From NCBI GenBank assembly GCA_016630955.3, contig CM049990.2, forward strand, positions 1,426,001 through 1,490,000: a stretch of DNA of 64,000 nt. Direction: 5' to 3'. Position numbers and translations under genes: made by a program. The notes beneath the pieces were generated by a model. The model was not told where the DNA came from. It saw only the letters and a list, made by a program, of their open reading frames with translations, and made no database searches. This document shows, piece after piece, positions 34,603 through 45,503 of the stretch (position 1 is the stretch's first letter; each line of letters starts with the position of its first letter). This stretch comes from Didymella arachidicola (Eukaryota > Ascomycota > Dothideomycetes > Pleosporales > Didymellaceae).

Positions 34603-34861
34603 GGTGTGTCGAATAGGAGGGCAGAGGATGCTGACATTATCCCTTCCCTCTGCGATGAGGACATGCGACTCGTAGATAAGTTTCACCTGGGTTGCGTAAT
34701 GGGCCAAGCCACATCCGGAAAGCGTGCCAGAAAGTGGAGCACGCGCGTCGACATAAACGCGTGCTCCAACAGCCCCACCGCCACAGCCAACAGACGTCAA
34801 GCCGTCATTCTGAGGGTGCACTGGTATTGCTCTGAGGTGCCTGGCCAGAAGTGGCGTCGAT
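34603..34861. promoter_or_regulatory. Divergent promoter, GT15 (-) and GCP5 (+)
   Basis: Only 259 bp lie between the two start codons, so the two genes probably share a bidirectional promoter. No specific motif is asserted. Confidence 0.5.
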
Positions 34862-37551
34862 ATGGCCCAAAATGCGAAGATAGCTGGCCTCACCGACGAG
34901 CTTGTGCAGTCAATCTTGCAGTTCGACCCTGCTACCAACAAACAAGCCTACAAACGCGCCCGGGAACTTGCTACACGCGGCCTGCGCGGACATCAATATG
35001 CCCGAACGAACCAATTTGATGTCAGAAACAGCTATGCCGGTCTAGAAGAGAAATGTCGTATCAAGAACCGCGATGATCTGGCCGATGCATTGCAGCTGAG
35101 GCTGCAGAAGTTAGAAGGCATCACTAATAAGTTCAAGCCTGAGTTCCTTTCTTTGCTACTGCAGCTATCTGACCGGCCCTTGGAGAATACTCGCGTCAAG
35201 GCACTGGATCTCTTGAAGCCACCCAGTCCACCACCACAGCTCACCTGGGACGAAATACTAGAGGAGGATCCTTACAGTGACGAGGATATTTGGAAAGATA
35301 TTGACTATGCGGTTGAGTCGTCTGGTGATGAGCAGCCCACCTCCAAGCAGAAGAAGCAGAAGAAGCACGGCTTCTCACCCGCGACCAGCGTTCATGACGA
35401 CGACACATACGACCCAAGGTCGTGCGTCGAAGCAACCAATGGTGCGCTTGTGCACGACATGGAGACAGCACAGTTCTGGTCTGCCCCCTTGACTGAAGAC
35501 GGCGCCAAGATCCAGATCACTGAAATCCAAGCCATCAGAGAGACACTGTTCATGCTCGCCGGCCTGCAGACAAGTCTGTTCGTAGTGGACAAGACACGAA
35601 GTACCGTGCGTGTCAACGCGCGCTTCAAGCTCAGCCACACCATACCGGCAACCGTCGATCACCTCTTTTCCGAGCTTGCATCGATCGGCAAAGAGGTGTT
35701 ACGACTGAGGCAATGGACAAGGAGACCGTCAACGCTTCCACTTGTTCAGACTTTCGAGGCCGCGGCGCAAGACCGCCTGGTATCCTACGATGCCCGTCTC
35801 TCGCAACTGCAATGCCGCTACATGGTACCCGACTCACCGGTAGCTGTAAGCCTCCTTGCGCTGATCAGCCATGTGCGAGTCGAGTCGGAGCAAATCCTCC
35901 GTCTTTCACAGATAGTCTCAGACGTAGAGCCGCGGCTACTCGTCAACCCGTTCAGCCATCTCGAAGAACTCTACACCCAGACTACACTTTCACAGATGAC
36001 ACTGCAGAAGACCAATTTTAATTTCTTCTCTACCATGCTCTTTGACTGCCTACGGACGTACCTGAAGCCCATCAGGCGGTGGATGGAGTATGGCGAGCTG
36101 GGAGCCAACGATGAGACGTTCTTCGTCTTCGAAAACGATTCAGGGAGTGATGTTGCATCGATGTGGCACGATCGTTACGTGCTACGCCGAGATGCGCAGA
36201 ACATGCTGCGTTCGCCTTCTTTCCTGCAACCTGCAGCTTTGAAAATCTTCAACACCGGCAAGAGCGTCATCTTTCTCAGAGAGCTTGGATACGGCCATAC
36301 ACTGTCAAATATAGGTGGTTGTGAACCAGCTCTTGATCATGAGTCTGTCTGTGGAGCCTCCGACGAAGTTCCTCTCTCGCCTTTCCCGGAGCTGTTCGAC
36401 ACTGGCTTCGAGGGATGGATTCGAAGCAAGTACTCTCTAGCATCTGCGTCTCTCCGGACGCACCTCTTTGAGACCCAAGGCCTCATGCGCGTCCTGTCCA
36501 TCTTCCAGATGCTCTATCTCAGCAGCAACGGAGCTGTGTTCGAGAACCTCGCAAACACCATCTTCGAGCGCATGGATTCGGGTCATCGCGGCTGGAACGA
36601 TCGCTACATGCTGACTGAGCTTGCGCGAAGTATCTACGATGACATTCTCACTGGCGCAGACGCGGAGAAGATCGTAGTCCGCTCACCCAAAACCAAAGAA
36701 CACGGCGTGTCCGTCAAGGGCCTGGCCGCTGTGTCAGTCGATTACTCCGTAAGTCTCAATACCAATCCTGTTCGTACGCCGATGCATGACTAACATATCT
36801 GCAGCTCCACTGGTCCATCCAGAACATTATCCAACGATCAGCCATGCCCATCTACCAACAATTTCACACCCTCCTCCTCCAGGCCTACCGCGCAAAGTAC
36901 CTCCTCCAGCGCGCCCGCCCAACACGGTCTTACAAACCCTCTCCTTCAGCACACCTAGTGTACAGGCTCCAACACCGCCTTATCTGGTTCGTCGATATTC
37001 TGCGCTCCTACTATACCGAGACAGTGGTCGTATTTACAACCTTGGACATGACATCTGCAATGCGAAAGGCAGAAGATATCGACCAGATGTCCGATATCCA
37101 CGTGCGGTACGTCGCAAGGCTGCAGGAGCGTGCGCTGTTATCGCCAGACCTGAGGCCAATCCACAAAGCTGTTGTGGAAATGCTGGACTTGTGTGTGCTG
37201 TTTGCGAAGACGGTTGGGCAGCTGGATAGTTACAAGACGGACGCTTCACCTCTATCTACGGTGAAGAAGAGGAGCAGTGCGCTCTCGTTGAGCCAGGAAC
37301 AGGACAGCGATACAGACGATGAAAAGGGAGAGGGAGGTCAGGGAACCAATACCCGATCCAGGCGGCGATCTGCATATCGCAGCCCTGCAGAAGCACTGCA
37401 CACAGTGGATAAGGAATTCGCGGGTCTTCTGCCTTTTATCACGGCGGGCCTGCGCAGTGTGGGCAGAGTCGGCGCGGAGCCCATGTGGGAGCAATTAGCT
37501 GAGCGCCTGGAATGGGAGGCCCCTGGCAGAGGACAAAAAGACAGATACTGA
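34862..37551 (+). CDS. Gamma-tubulin complex component 5 (GCP5-like, Spc97/Spc98 family)
   Basis: Part of the gamma-tubulin ring complex that nucleates microtubules at spindle pole bodies and other organising centres. Exons are 34862-36748 and 36805-37551, with a 56-bp intron (branch GACTAAC). The product is 877 aa. The N-terminal region carries the GCP5-like acidic segment (LTWDEILEEDPYSDEDIW). The GRIP1-type region lies at about residues 215-480 (for example IRETLFMLAGLQTSLFVVD). The C-terminal GRIP2 region includes HWSIQNIIQRSAMPIYQQF and a WFVDILRSYYTETVV helix. A Ser/Asp-rich insert is present near residue 780. Assignment to GCP5 rather than GCP4 or GCP6 rests on the N-terminal motif and length. 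Confidence 0.85.
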
Positions 37552-38767
37552 AAGACGTCATGAATGGTGCAAAGCAGTACCCTATCGCACTGTTGCTGTA
37601 CTTCTTTGGCTCGATCTACTGGGCCTGTGCTAGAACGTGGTCTTCAATGGTACAACGCCCCTTTTATAACGGCTCGTCCCCAGACTCAACGTCCCACCGA
37701 ATATCATGGCAAAGGATATTAGCACGGCTGCGTGCGCGGTACATACCAGCAGGTACGCGCAATAGGTGATACACGCGTCGGTGAGGCTTTGCATAGTACT
37801 GAAAGTTGTGGTGCTAGGGCGATAGTGTTGTCTGGGAGTGAGCGGGATATGCCAGTCTACAGCACAATGATGATGTGGTGTGAAGGCTGCCGGACTGGTG
37901 AGTTGGCGGATGCGCTGGGGGTGGAGCCGCTGTTTGCAAGTGGAAAGGAGCCTGGAAGTTTCCAAGGATGAATCAACGGCATGATTGAAGCTTTGATGAG
38001 TTATTGGATTGAGGGTATGAGGGTGCGTCAGAGCCACATGTCGAGCGCAAACAGGCGGGCCATGGGATGGGGCAGAGCGTGGAGGCCTTCAAGGCTACTT
38101 TGATGAAGTCTCAGATGCTTTTTGAGCGATGAGACCATGTAGAGATCCTAGGAGTTGGCAAGGTGGCCGTCCAAAATGGTTCTGGAGGTATTCGAAGGTG
38201 CTGTTCACAGCGAACGGACCTCGTGACCAGTTTGTGTTGGTGACATCGCTGCCGCCAGAGGCTGAATGTATTGCAAATATACGCGAGGCATGTGGCAAGA
38301 ATAGCCGAGGTTTTAGGACTTTAGCCAAGGCTGGGCCCAGAAACCTCAACACCACGGACACGATAGTATTATCAAACATCATCACAAAACCGAACAGCGC
38401 AGATATCATAAGCTTGAGCAAGCGGTAGCCAGGCTCAAAGCAGGTACGCAGATGTATACAAATCGAGCTTTGGTAAAATCCGGAAAATTCGATTCGAAGC
38501 AACTCATAAAATCAGCCCCTTTTCTCCTTCTTTCCCAGAACGCCAACATATGTACATTAACAGGAAGTAATTGTTTGCAGCACGAAAAACCCATTGGATA
38601 CCGACAAAACACACGCGCATAATTAGGAAAGCAAGAAAACACAATGCGACACCCCGCCGCGCCAACAATAATCGCTGTTCTCCTTGGCTTTCTAGCCTTC
38701 ATGGTCTTCTGGAGCAGAATTAGAGGCGATGGACATCATGAGGGGAATCCGCATCCAAACGACATAC
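37552..38767. other. Intergenic region, 1.2 kb
   Basis: Lies between the GCP5 stop and the stop of the AT-hook gene (convergent). A - strand frame ending at 37630 could encode a small hydrophobic peptide from an ATG near 37795, and a TATAAAAGG-like sequence occurs near 37668, but no coherent gene could be built. A + strand small ORF at 38644 is listed separately. Confidence 0.4.
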
Positions 38768-38865
38768 CTAAAAAAAAGGAGGAGGAGGGGGAGGGAGAGC
38801 ATAGCCAGGCGGAGGGGCTTGCAGTTGCTGCTGCTCCTGCTCCTGCTCCCGCTGTGCCACAATAG
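38644..38865 (+). CDS. Possible small membrane protein, overlapping the AT-hook gene antisense
   Basis: A 73-codon frame with a good ATG. Residues 8-23 form a hydrophobic helix (TIIAVLLGFLAFMVFW), followed by a charged tail. The second half lies opposite the C-terminal coding sequence of the - strand gene. Its Lys/Glu and Ala/Pro runs are simply the antisense of that gene's poly-Pro and Gln codons. This makes the ORF suspect, though the hydrophobic first half is outside the overlap. Confidence 0.25.
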   Translation: MRHPAAPTIIAVLLGFLAFMVFWSRIRGDGHHEGNPHPNDIPKKKEEEGEGEHSQAEGLAVAAAPAPAPAVPQ

Positions 38866-39529
38866 CTCTTCGCTTCTTGAGGTTTTCTCTGCTATTTTTG
38901 CTTTTCTCTGCCTTGGTCCAGGATTTTTGCGTGCCGCGACGAGCACGCTCTGTGACGTCCCTGGATCCTACAGGGCGACCACGGCGTTTCCTTTGCTCTG
39001 GCTGCTGTTCTGGAGGTGAAACAGCAGGAGTCGCCAGATTATTTTCCGGAGAATAATCTGGTGTCACCTGTGGAGTAGGCAACCCCATTTCGGGGGAGAC
39101 AACTCCAGGCTCCACGCGAAAGACTTCATGGAAAATCTGTTCATACTCTTCGAATGCGAGAAGACCGCTTCCCAAGGCGAGAACGGCTACGGTTTCGAAG
39201 CGGTGCACCCAGATTCCCTTGATCTCAAGACTGGGTGCAGATCTCCAGCCTGCTAGCCAGCTGTATACGCGCTGAGCAACGTTAGCACGCGCGTCATGTA
39301 CAAAAGCCATGTTAATTTACCTCGTAGTCATTCTGGAATGGTGTAAGTACAATACCATACTCAGAGAGCCCACATGCCGTAAGGGCGTCGATGTCGGCTT
39401 GACGGTGTTAGTATAAATGCTATGAAAGGAAGAGCATGGAACGTATGCGACGACAGTATGTCAAGACGAAACGGCAGTTGACCTAGGAGACGCGACATTT
39501 TTCTCGGAGTACTTACAGTGCCCAGACAT
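38768..39529 (-). CDS. Small AT-hook protein
   Basis: Exons are 39529-39517, 39397-39321 and 39271-38768; introns are 119 and 49 bp, the second with a GCTAACGTTGCTCAG end. The product is 197 aa. It starts MSGH, with the first exon only 13 nt long. Residues 1-75 look folded and include IDALTACGLSEYGIVLTPFQ and WLAGWRSAPSLEIKG. Later residues are Pro-rich, then an AT-hook core (KRRGRPVGSR, about residue 130) lies in a basic stretch. The C-terminus is Gln-rich and ends in a Pro run. The AT-hook suggests binding to the minor groove of AT-rich DNA. No wider family is recognised. Confidence 0.65.
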
Positions 39530-40612
39530 GATAAAGGTATGTTGCGTGTTGTTAAGTTATTTCTTTTGAGTGGGTGCAGATATGCGTGAAGGTGTTTAGA
39601 TGAGAAGCTGCGAAGTAGCTTGAATTCTTTTTATCATTCCCTGTGTATTATTTTCTGGTACTGATTTCTTCTCTTCGCTCATTTCATCCTCGAATCAATG
39701 GTGGCATTCATACTGACCCAATTCACTCAGGCTATTAACGTCTTCGACCATAAGAATTGGCCAATCGATGCACCGGCTACTTGCCTGAGGCTTCCAGGGA
39801 CAAATTCAACCATGGACCACCACATGCCGACGACCAGAAGCACAGGTGTCTGCTCCTGCCATTCGACGTGGCGACTGACCGCCCTCGACCTGGTTCTTCA
39901 GTTGTATTGAAAGCCTCCGCGGTGCAGATCGGTACAGCTGGACGAGGGTTGCGAGAGTCAATGGGTTCTACAAGCTTCTAACAAGGCCAGTGTAAATCAT
40001 TTTGACTGTAAACGCTGGCTACAAGTCTGTTCATGAGACGCATTGGAGGTTCAGAAAGCATTTAGATCACCTCATGGGATCGCTCAACGGAAACCTGTGA
40101 ACAGTCGTACAGAGGTCGTATTGACACCCTACGTGTTGCATTGGGGCTTTGTGCAGCTGCACATTGGTACCAACACCGGTCAACCAAAGTTGAGCCAAGA
40201 CTGTCCGGATATTGTGGGCTGGGGACCGTAGTCGGTGCGTCAATTGTTCTCTGGGTCGCCTACGGCTTGTGAAGCAGAAAGGGCTATCGCGATACGCGAG
40301 CGGAGCGCACACTGGGTTCATTGGGGCATTGTAAATCGTCTGCGGCTTCCAATTGACGTGCAGGCATGCGCCAAGCAGGCCTCCACAAAAAGACACGAAA
40401 GAAGAAGCGGCATTGCGGCTGAGATGCGATCAGCTATGGGAAGAGCACGCATGCTGTACGGCAGGTGTAAGGCAGCAAGGTTGAACTTGAACCTGCCTGG
40501 AAACTATTCAAACACGAAAAGCCGTGACGGCACGTCTACAAAGAGCCACCTCATCTCCTAACCGATGCAGCAGTGCAACTGAAAAGCTATTTTATGTGCA
40601 TTGCGCGGTATT
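39530..40612. other. Intergenic region, 1.1 kb
   Basis: Holds the promoter of the AT-hook gene on the left and the 3' side of the acetoacetyl-CoA synthetase gene on the right. Short ORFs only. Nothing recognisable. Confidence 0.45.
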
Positions 40613-42881
40613 TTAAAGCTTACTCTTGAGCTGCAATGCGCCATCCTTACCTGCACTCTGCAGCACCTCGTCCTTCGCGAACTGCTCGTAGTATTTCAGA
40701 CTCTCCGGGTTTGCCAGGGTACCGCTGGGCTTGATGATCTTACCAGACACGATTTGCTTGACTGGCAACTCCACCTTCTTCAAATTGACGGTTGTCTGCG
40801 ATGCGTTAATATTCTCCCCCAGTACTACAACAGACGCGCGAATACATACGGGAATGTCCCATGTCTGAAAGACATATTTTGGCACATGACGGCGGCTCCT
40901 CTCACTCGCGATCTTATCCTTGATGCGCTTGACAAGATCTTCCTTGTATTGAAACCCATCGTTCATCTTCAAGAAGAGCATCACGCTTTCATCATTGTCC
41001 TGTGGACGCCGCTGTCCCACACAAATACTGTCGGCGACTTCTGGAAAGTACGTCTCGATCACAGAGTAAATTTCGGCTGACCCGAAACGCACACCAGACG
41101 GATTCAATACACCATCCGCACGTCCCAGGAACAGGACTTGGCCGGTAGTAGGATGTATCTGGATAAAGTCGCCATGCGTCCAGACGCGTGGGAAGCGTGT
41201 GTAATACGCGTTTTGATATCGCTCGCCGCTTTCATCGCCCCAGAAGAAGATGGGTTGGTTGGGAAATGATGCAGTTGCGACGAGCTCGCCCGGCTCGCTG
41301 TGGGGGACAGCAGCGCCGGGTCCATCTTCGATGGTGCTGTCAAAGACTTCGAGTTTCGTACCGAGACATGGACCCTGGCAGCCTCCGGTATAGACGGGTT
41401 CCAGTGGGTTCTCGATGCCAAAGCAGCCCGCGAGATCGGTGCCGCCTGAGATGTTGCGTAGATGCACGGTCGAAGGGAAGCCGGTGTCATAGAACCATTC
41501 GAACTGTGAGTCTGACAGCACCATGCCGGTCGTGCAAACAGAACGCAGGGCTGAGAGATCAAACAAGTTCTTTGGAACTATGTCGTGTTTCTGGAGCTCC
41601 TGCAGGAATCGAGGTGATGTACCAAAATCAGTGACACGCTGCTCTTCAAGAATAGAGAGGAACGTCTTTGCCGATGGAATGAAGGGCGACCCATCGTACA
41701 GTACGGAACGGCTGCCAAAAAGGCAGCATTGAACGGAGACAAGATACATGATCCAGCCAGTCTGTTCCAATTCAGCTTAAATCCTTAAGCGTGAAGCATG
41801 AGAGCTTACCGTTGTGTACTGCAGGACGACGTTATCAGGACCCATCTCGCGGTGCAGCTTACCCTCCTTCGTAACACTGATCAATACGCCACCAGTGGAG
41901 TGCACTATGCACTTAGGCACGCCCGTAGTACCGCTAGAATACACGATCAAAAACGGATCTCTGAATGCCACCCTTTCAAACGTCAAGTTCGCATTGTCCT
42001 TTTCGGCCTGGACGAAATCCTGGAGGGCGACGGTCCGAGGCACGCCCTCAAGACTAGCCGGCTTCCCAGGGAAACGCGGCTGAGTGACGATTTCCCTGAA
42101 CTCCTCTACTCCCTTCATCCCTTCAACGATCTCCTTGATCTTTGGGCGCAGATCGATTGTCTTGCCATTGTACACGGTCCAATCGTCGATGAAGACATAT
42201 GCGGGTCTGATCTGTAAGAGTCGCTCCAGGATACCCTTAGTGCCCATATCCGTACTGCTGGAACTGAACAGCCCTCCCACGCTCACAATCGCCATGAATG
42301 TGATGAACGTATCGAAGCTGGTACTTGCAAGGACAGCGATTCTATCGCCCTTCTTGATGCCCTTCTCACGCAGAGCATTAGCGAGCAGGGCAACTTTGCG
42401 TCTAAGCTCGCCCCAAGATAGGTGCCTTACTTCCGTGTTCCCCTCGCGGACTTCTGTCAAGGCAATCTTGGCGTCTTCTTTGTGTTGTGTTGTGGGCTTG
42501 GAAGGGTCTGTGGGCGAGGCGGAGTACAAGATGTTCTCAGCGAAGTTTAGCCGTGTGCCTTCGAACCACTGCGGTATTCTGTCCATTGGTATCGAGGTAT
42601 CGACGACTTTGCTGTAGCTACCTTCATAGATCAATCCGCTGGCGTCCCACATGTCTTCCCAGAAATCGGTGCGCCTGGAACCTACACTCCAGTTGTAAAG
42701 CTCACGAAAAGTCTTATTGGTCTGTATTAGTTGTGGACTCTCTCAAGCTGTCAATGTAGGAGCGCACCTGCATGTTCAGTCCTCTCTTGTGGTTGGCTGA
42801 TTGCATGAACTTCCATATCGCCGTGGACTCTGGCTTTGGGTGCTGCCATAGCTTTCGTGGGGTTATAATATCAGAAGCCAT
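40613..42881 (-). CDS. Acetoacetyl-CoA synthetase (acetoacetate--CoA ligase)
   Basis: ATP-dependent enzyme of the ANL superfamily making acetoacetyl-CoA from acetoacetate in the cytosol. Exons are 42881-42768, 42721-41810 and 41761-40613; introns are 46 and 48 bp. The product is 724 aa, slightly longer than the usual 650-700. The N-terminus has KLWQHPKPESTAIWKF, typical of AACS and acetyl-CoA synthetases. The AMP-binding P-loop is IVYSSGTTGVPK. Further motifs are LRNISGGTDLAG, YYTRFPRVWTHGDF and the hinge LGRADGVLNPSGVRFG. The catalytic Lys lies in SGKIIKPSG near the C-terminus. It is the left member of the metabolic gene group at 40-55 kb and could feed a keto-acid product into central metabolism (inference). 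Confidence 0.93.
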
Positions 42882-43364
42882 GTCTCTTGACCGGTCTCAT
42901 GAAGTGCCTGCTACTCAGGTCGGTCTGTTTGCGAATTTCCAAGGATTGTCGATAAAAACGTCAACTCGGCAATTCCTCGACGGTGCTGCGGCTCGGGTAT
43001 GTCTTTCGGCAATTTGAACAAGCGTCTAGCATGAACCGTAGCAAAATGCGACAATATAGGCAGGAGCTGTTTGGCTTGTCAAGTTCTATGTCAATTGCAA
43101 AAGTATATATTCTGTAGATGACATGGTCCGAGGTCCGCCGAGATAGGGTGGGTGGACTGGGTACCCCGTGGGGTTGCGGAACCTTTCCGAGCGCTGACGC
43201 AAGACCTCGCCAAGGATCAGCCGAGTGGCCGGTATACCTCTAGATAGCTGTTCAGGACACCCACACTCACGACATATGTTTTCACATGACTACTCAGGAT
43301 ATGAACATGTAGATTGCGTCTGAATAATCCTTAAAGATAGATAATATCCGAACAAACGTACCGC
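42882..43364. other. Intergenic region (AACS promoter, permease 3' side)
   Basis: About 480 bp between two - strand genes. A TATATAC-like sequence occurs near 43110 on the - strand, far from the AACS ATG. No gene was identified. Confidence 0.4.
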
Positions 43365-44919
43365 TTACGACGAATTGCTATTGTCTGCGCAAGAGAACGC
43401 GGAATCAATGGACCCATCCTTGTAGGCGTCTATGATCTGCACAATGACTCCATACGTTCCGCCGATGGTCATGAAGGCTGAGATTATGATCAGAATGATA
43501 TGCAATCCGTACAAGGTTTTCTTCCAAAGGTTGCCTCGCCAGTAATCGGGATGGTCCTGGTTGCAGGTCAGTACAGTCTGCGAGCGGAGACTTTTGGCAA
43601 CTCACATAAATCCACAACCACCCAGGAAGGCCCAACGCCAAGGGCGCGAACGCGATACTGCCCGCCAAAGAGAGCAAGTAGTTGAAAATCGGAACACCGG
43701 AGGCGATCAAGAAGCTGATGATCGCCATGGTCGCCACGCAGCCAAACCAAGTTCCCCAATGGACAAAGGTGTTGGCTTGAAGATGCCTCGACTTGCGCAA
43801 AATGCGGACGAAGATATATTTTGCGCTGACGTGAACATAGAGTGCACCACTGACGCAAAGACCGATTAGACCTATGCCGTACGCAACCTTCTTGACGATT
43901 GGTCCTGCGCTGCCGAGTGAGGGAGATGCAACCCATTTTCCGCAGTATTTGTAAACCACAAGACTGAACGAGAGGTATGCAGCGGTGACAAATCCCATGC
44001 ATACATTCACAGCCTTAGAATATTCCTTTGGATTTCTCATCTCGGACATGACTGGCAGGAAAGCAGAAGTTCCAGCTCCGGAGCAGAAGATCGTGGCAGC
44101 CGCGGTGATGCCAGCCGCAAAGGTCGGGTGGGCGATGACATGGTATCCGAAGTCGTAATCGCCAGTTTTGGGCGCCGCAGCTGGACGGTCGAGGGTGGTC
44201 ACACCAATGCTGTGATAAATTAAGAAGTCTTGCCGTATTACAATCGACAGAACTTACACGACAATGAACACAGCTATGAATATAGACGCAAAGCCAGCCC
44301 ATGTAATCCAAGTCAACTTCTCGAATTTGCGAATACTGGCGCATATCCCGACCATGAAGGCCGCAATAATGGAGAAGTAGTTTGTGCAGAGGGAGTGGTT
44401 CGACAGAGCGTTAAGCGCTGTCGACACACCGACCATGCCAGAGGCGCCGACGATGATAAAAGCGACCAAAAATAGTATACCAGTGATCTCTTTGACGACT
44501 CTTCCGCCAACGAGTTGTCCCATGTCCGCAATGCTGTGGCAGCCGGGATGGTTGGCCTTGAACCGTCCCTGAACCAGGGCACACCATGTGTTCAAGAACT
44601 GCCAGCCAAGCACGTTGATGGCACCTGGAAAGGCTCCGAGAGTGTACATGGAGGATGGGATGGTCAAAACACCAGTTGCGAAGATGACTGTGCGGCACTT
44701 TGGTCAGATTGACATCCAATCATTGAACGTGTCGATGTCGATGCACTTACGCTTCAAAAAGATGACTGATGTGTGAATCCACGATACAGTTCGGAAGTTG
44801 ACAAGACCTTCTCCTGTTTTGAAGACTTCACCATCTTCAAGGTCAACCTTGCCTAAGTCGATGCTCTCGCTGCTACTCTGAGCTGGCTCGATGACGTCTG
44901 CATGCTTCTCGTTGGACAT
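43365..44919 (-). CDS. Amino acid/auxin permease family transporter (fungal Mtr-like)
   Basis: Proton-coupled amino-acid-type carrier of the AAAP superfamily, predicted plasma membrane. Exons are 44919-44751, 44687-44258, 44209-43606 and 43556-43365; introns are 63, 48 and 49 bp. The product is 464 aa. An acidic cytosolic head of about 45 residues precedes ten or eleven hydrophobic helices. The first reads LIFATGVLTIPSSMYTLGAFPG, which matches the conserved helix-1 region. SEMRNPKEYSKAVNVCMGFVTAAYL and YWRGNLWKKTLYG are typical of fungal neutral-amino-acid permeases of this type. Two GATA motifs lie just upstream. The substrate is unknown. Confidence 0.9.
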
Positions 44920-44991
44920 GATGGGTATGTAGAGAAGGGGAGTGATCTGGTGATGATGAAGGAGAATCCCATTGAGTTGTCGGCGATGGGA

Positions 44992-44999
44992 CTATATAT
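44992..44999 (-). promoter_or_regulatory. TATA-like element of the permease gene
   Basis: ATATATAG read on the - strand, about 75 bp upstream of the permease ATG at 44919. A plausible core-promoter position. Confidence 0.35.
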
Positions 45000-45019
45000 C
45001 TATCACGATGATATGATAG
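45000..45019. promoter_or_regulatory. Paired GATA-factor sites upstream of the permease
   Basis: TGATAG on the - strand (45005-45000) and TGATAG on the + strand (45014-45019) fit the HGATAR core bound by AreA/NIT2-type nitrogen regulators. They are inverted and 8 bp apart, about 80-100 bp upstream of the permease ATG. Binding is inferred from the motif only. Confidence 0.35.
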
Positions 45020-45404
45020 AGATACGGCCCACGCACGTTCCTTCCCTGATAGCCATAGCCACGCGCGCGCATTATCGATCACAATCTGGGGGAGGACCCA
45101 CTCGGATCCACAAATTCGGGGTAGAGATACTACTCCAAGCGGGCGGGCAGGACTCAGGGATCGAATTATCCCGATGACATCCCGGTCGCAGAAGCGAAAA
45201 ACGTGGTAAGGAATATGCCAATCTGCCAGAGGGCTCCGGCCAGCAACGCCATCGATAGCCTGATACCAACACAGTCATTGTGCACGAATGCAGGTGGGAC
45301 TGTCGACACTCCTCGAAAATGCACACGCGAGCTTCAGTACCACGGCCCGAGGTTGAGCAGTTAGGCCGAGCGCGTCATCTCGAACGTCAACATCTCTCAA
45401 CCAC

Positions 45405-45457
45405 GCTTCGGCTACTTCTCGTAGGAAGTAGCCGAACGAGAAGTAGCCGAATCGAAG
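45405..45457. repeat. Imperfect foldback repeat
   Basis: The sequence gcttcggctacttctc (45405-45420) occurs again twice in reverse complement as aagtagccga copies at 45426-45435 and 45441-45450, ending in cgaagc. It can form alternative hairpins. No coding role. Confidence 0.75.
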
Positions 45458-45503
45458 CATAGCAGTCAAAATTCAATAGGGAGCAGATGTAAATTATCTG
45501 GAT

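Larger units (their letters stand above)
44920..45503. other. Intergenic region with GATA sites and a small foldback
   Basis: About 580 bp between the permease start and the CE4 hydrolase stop. Carries the permease promoter elements listed separately and an imperfect palindrome at 45405-45457. No gene was identified. Confidence 0.5.

Noticed and set aside
37664..37674. TATAAAA-like sequence on the - strand
   Set aside because: No gene follows in that direction; it lies in the 3' region of GCP5, probably chance.
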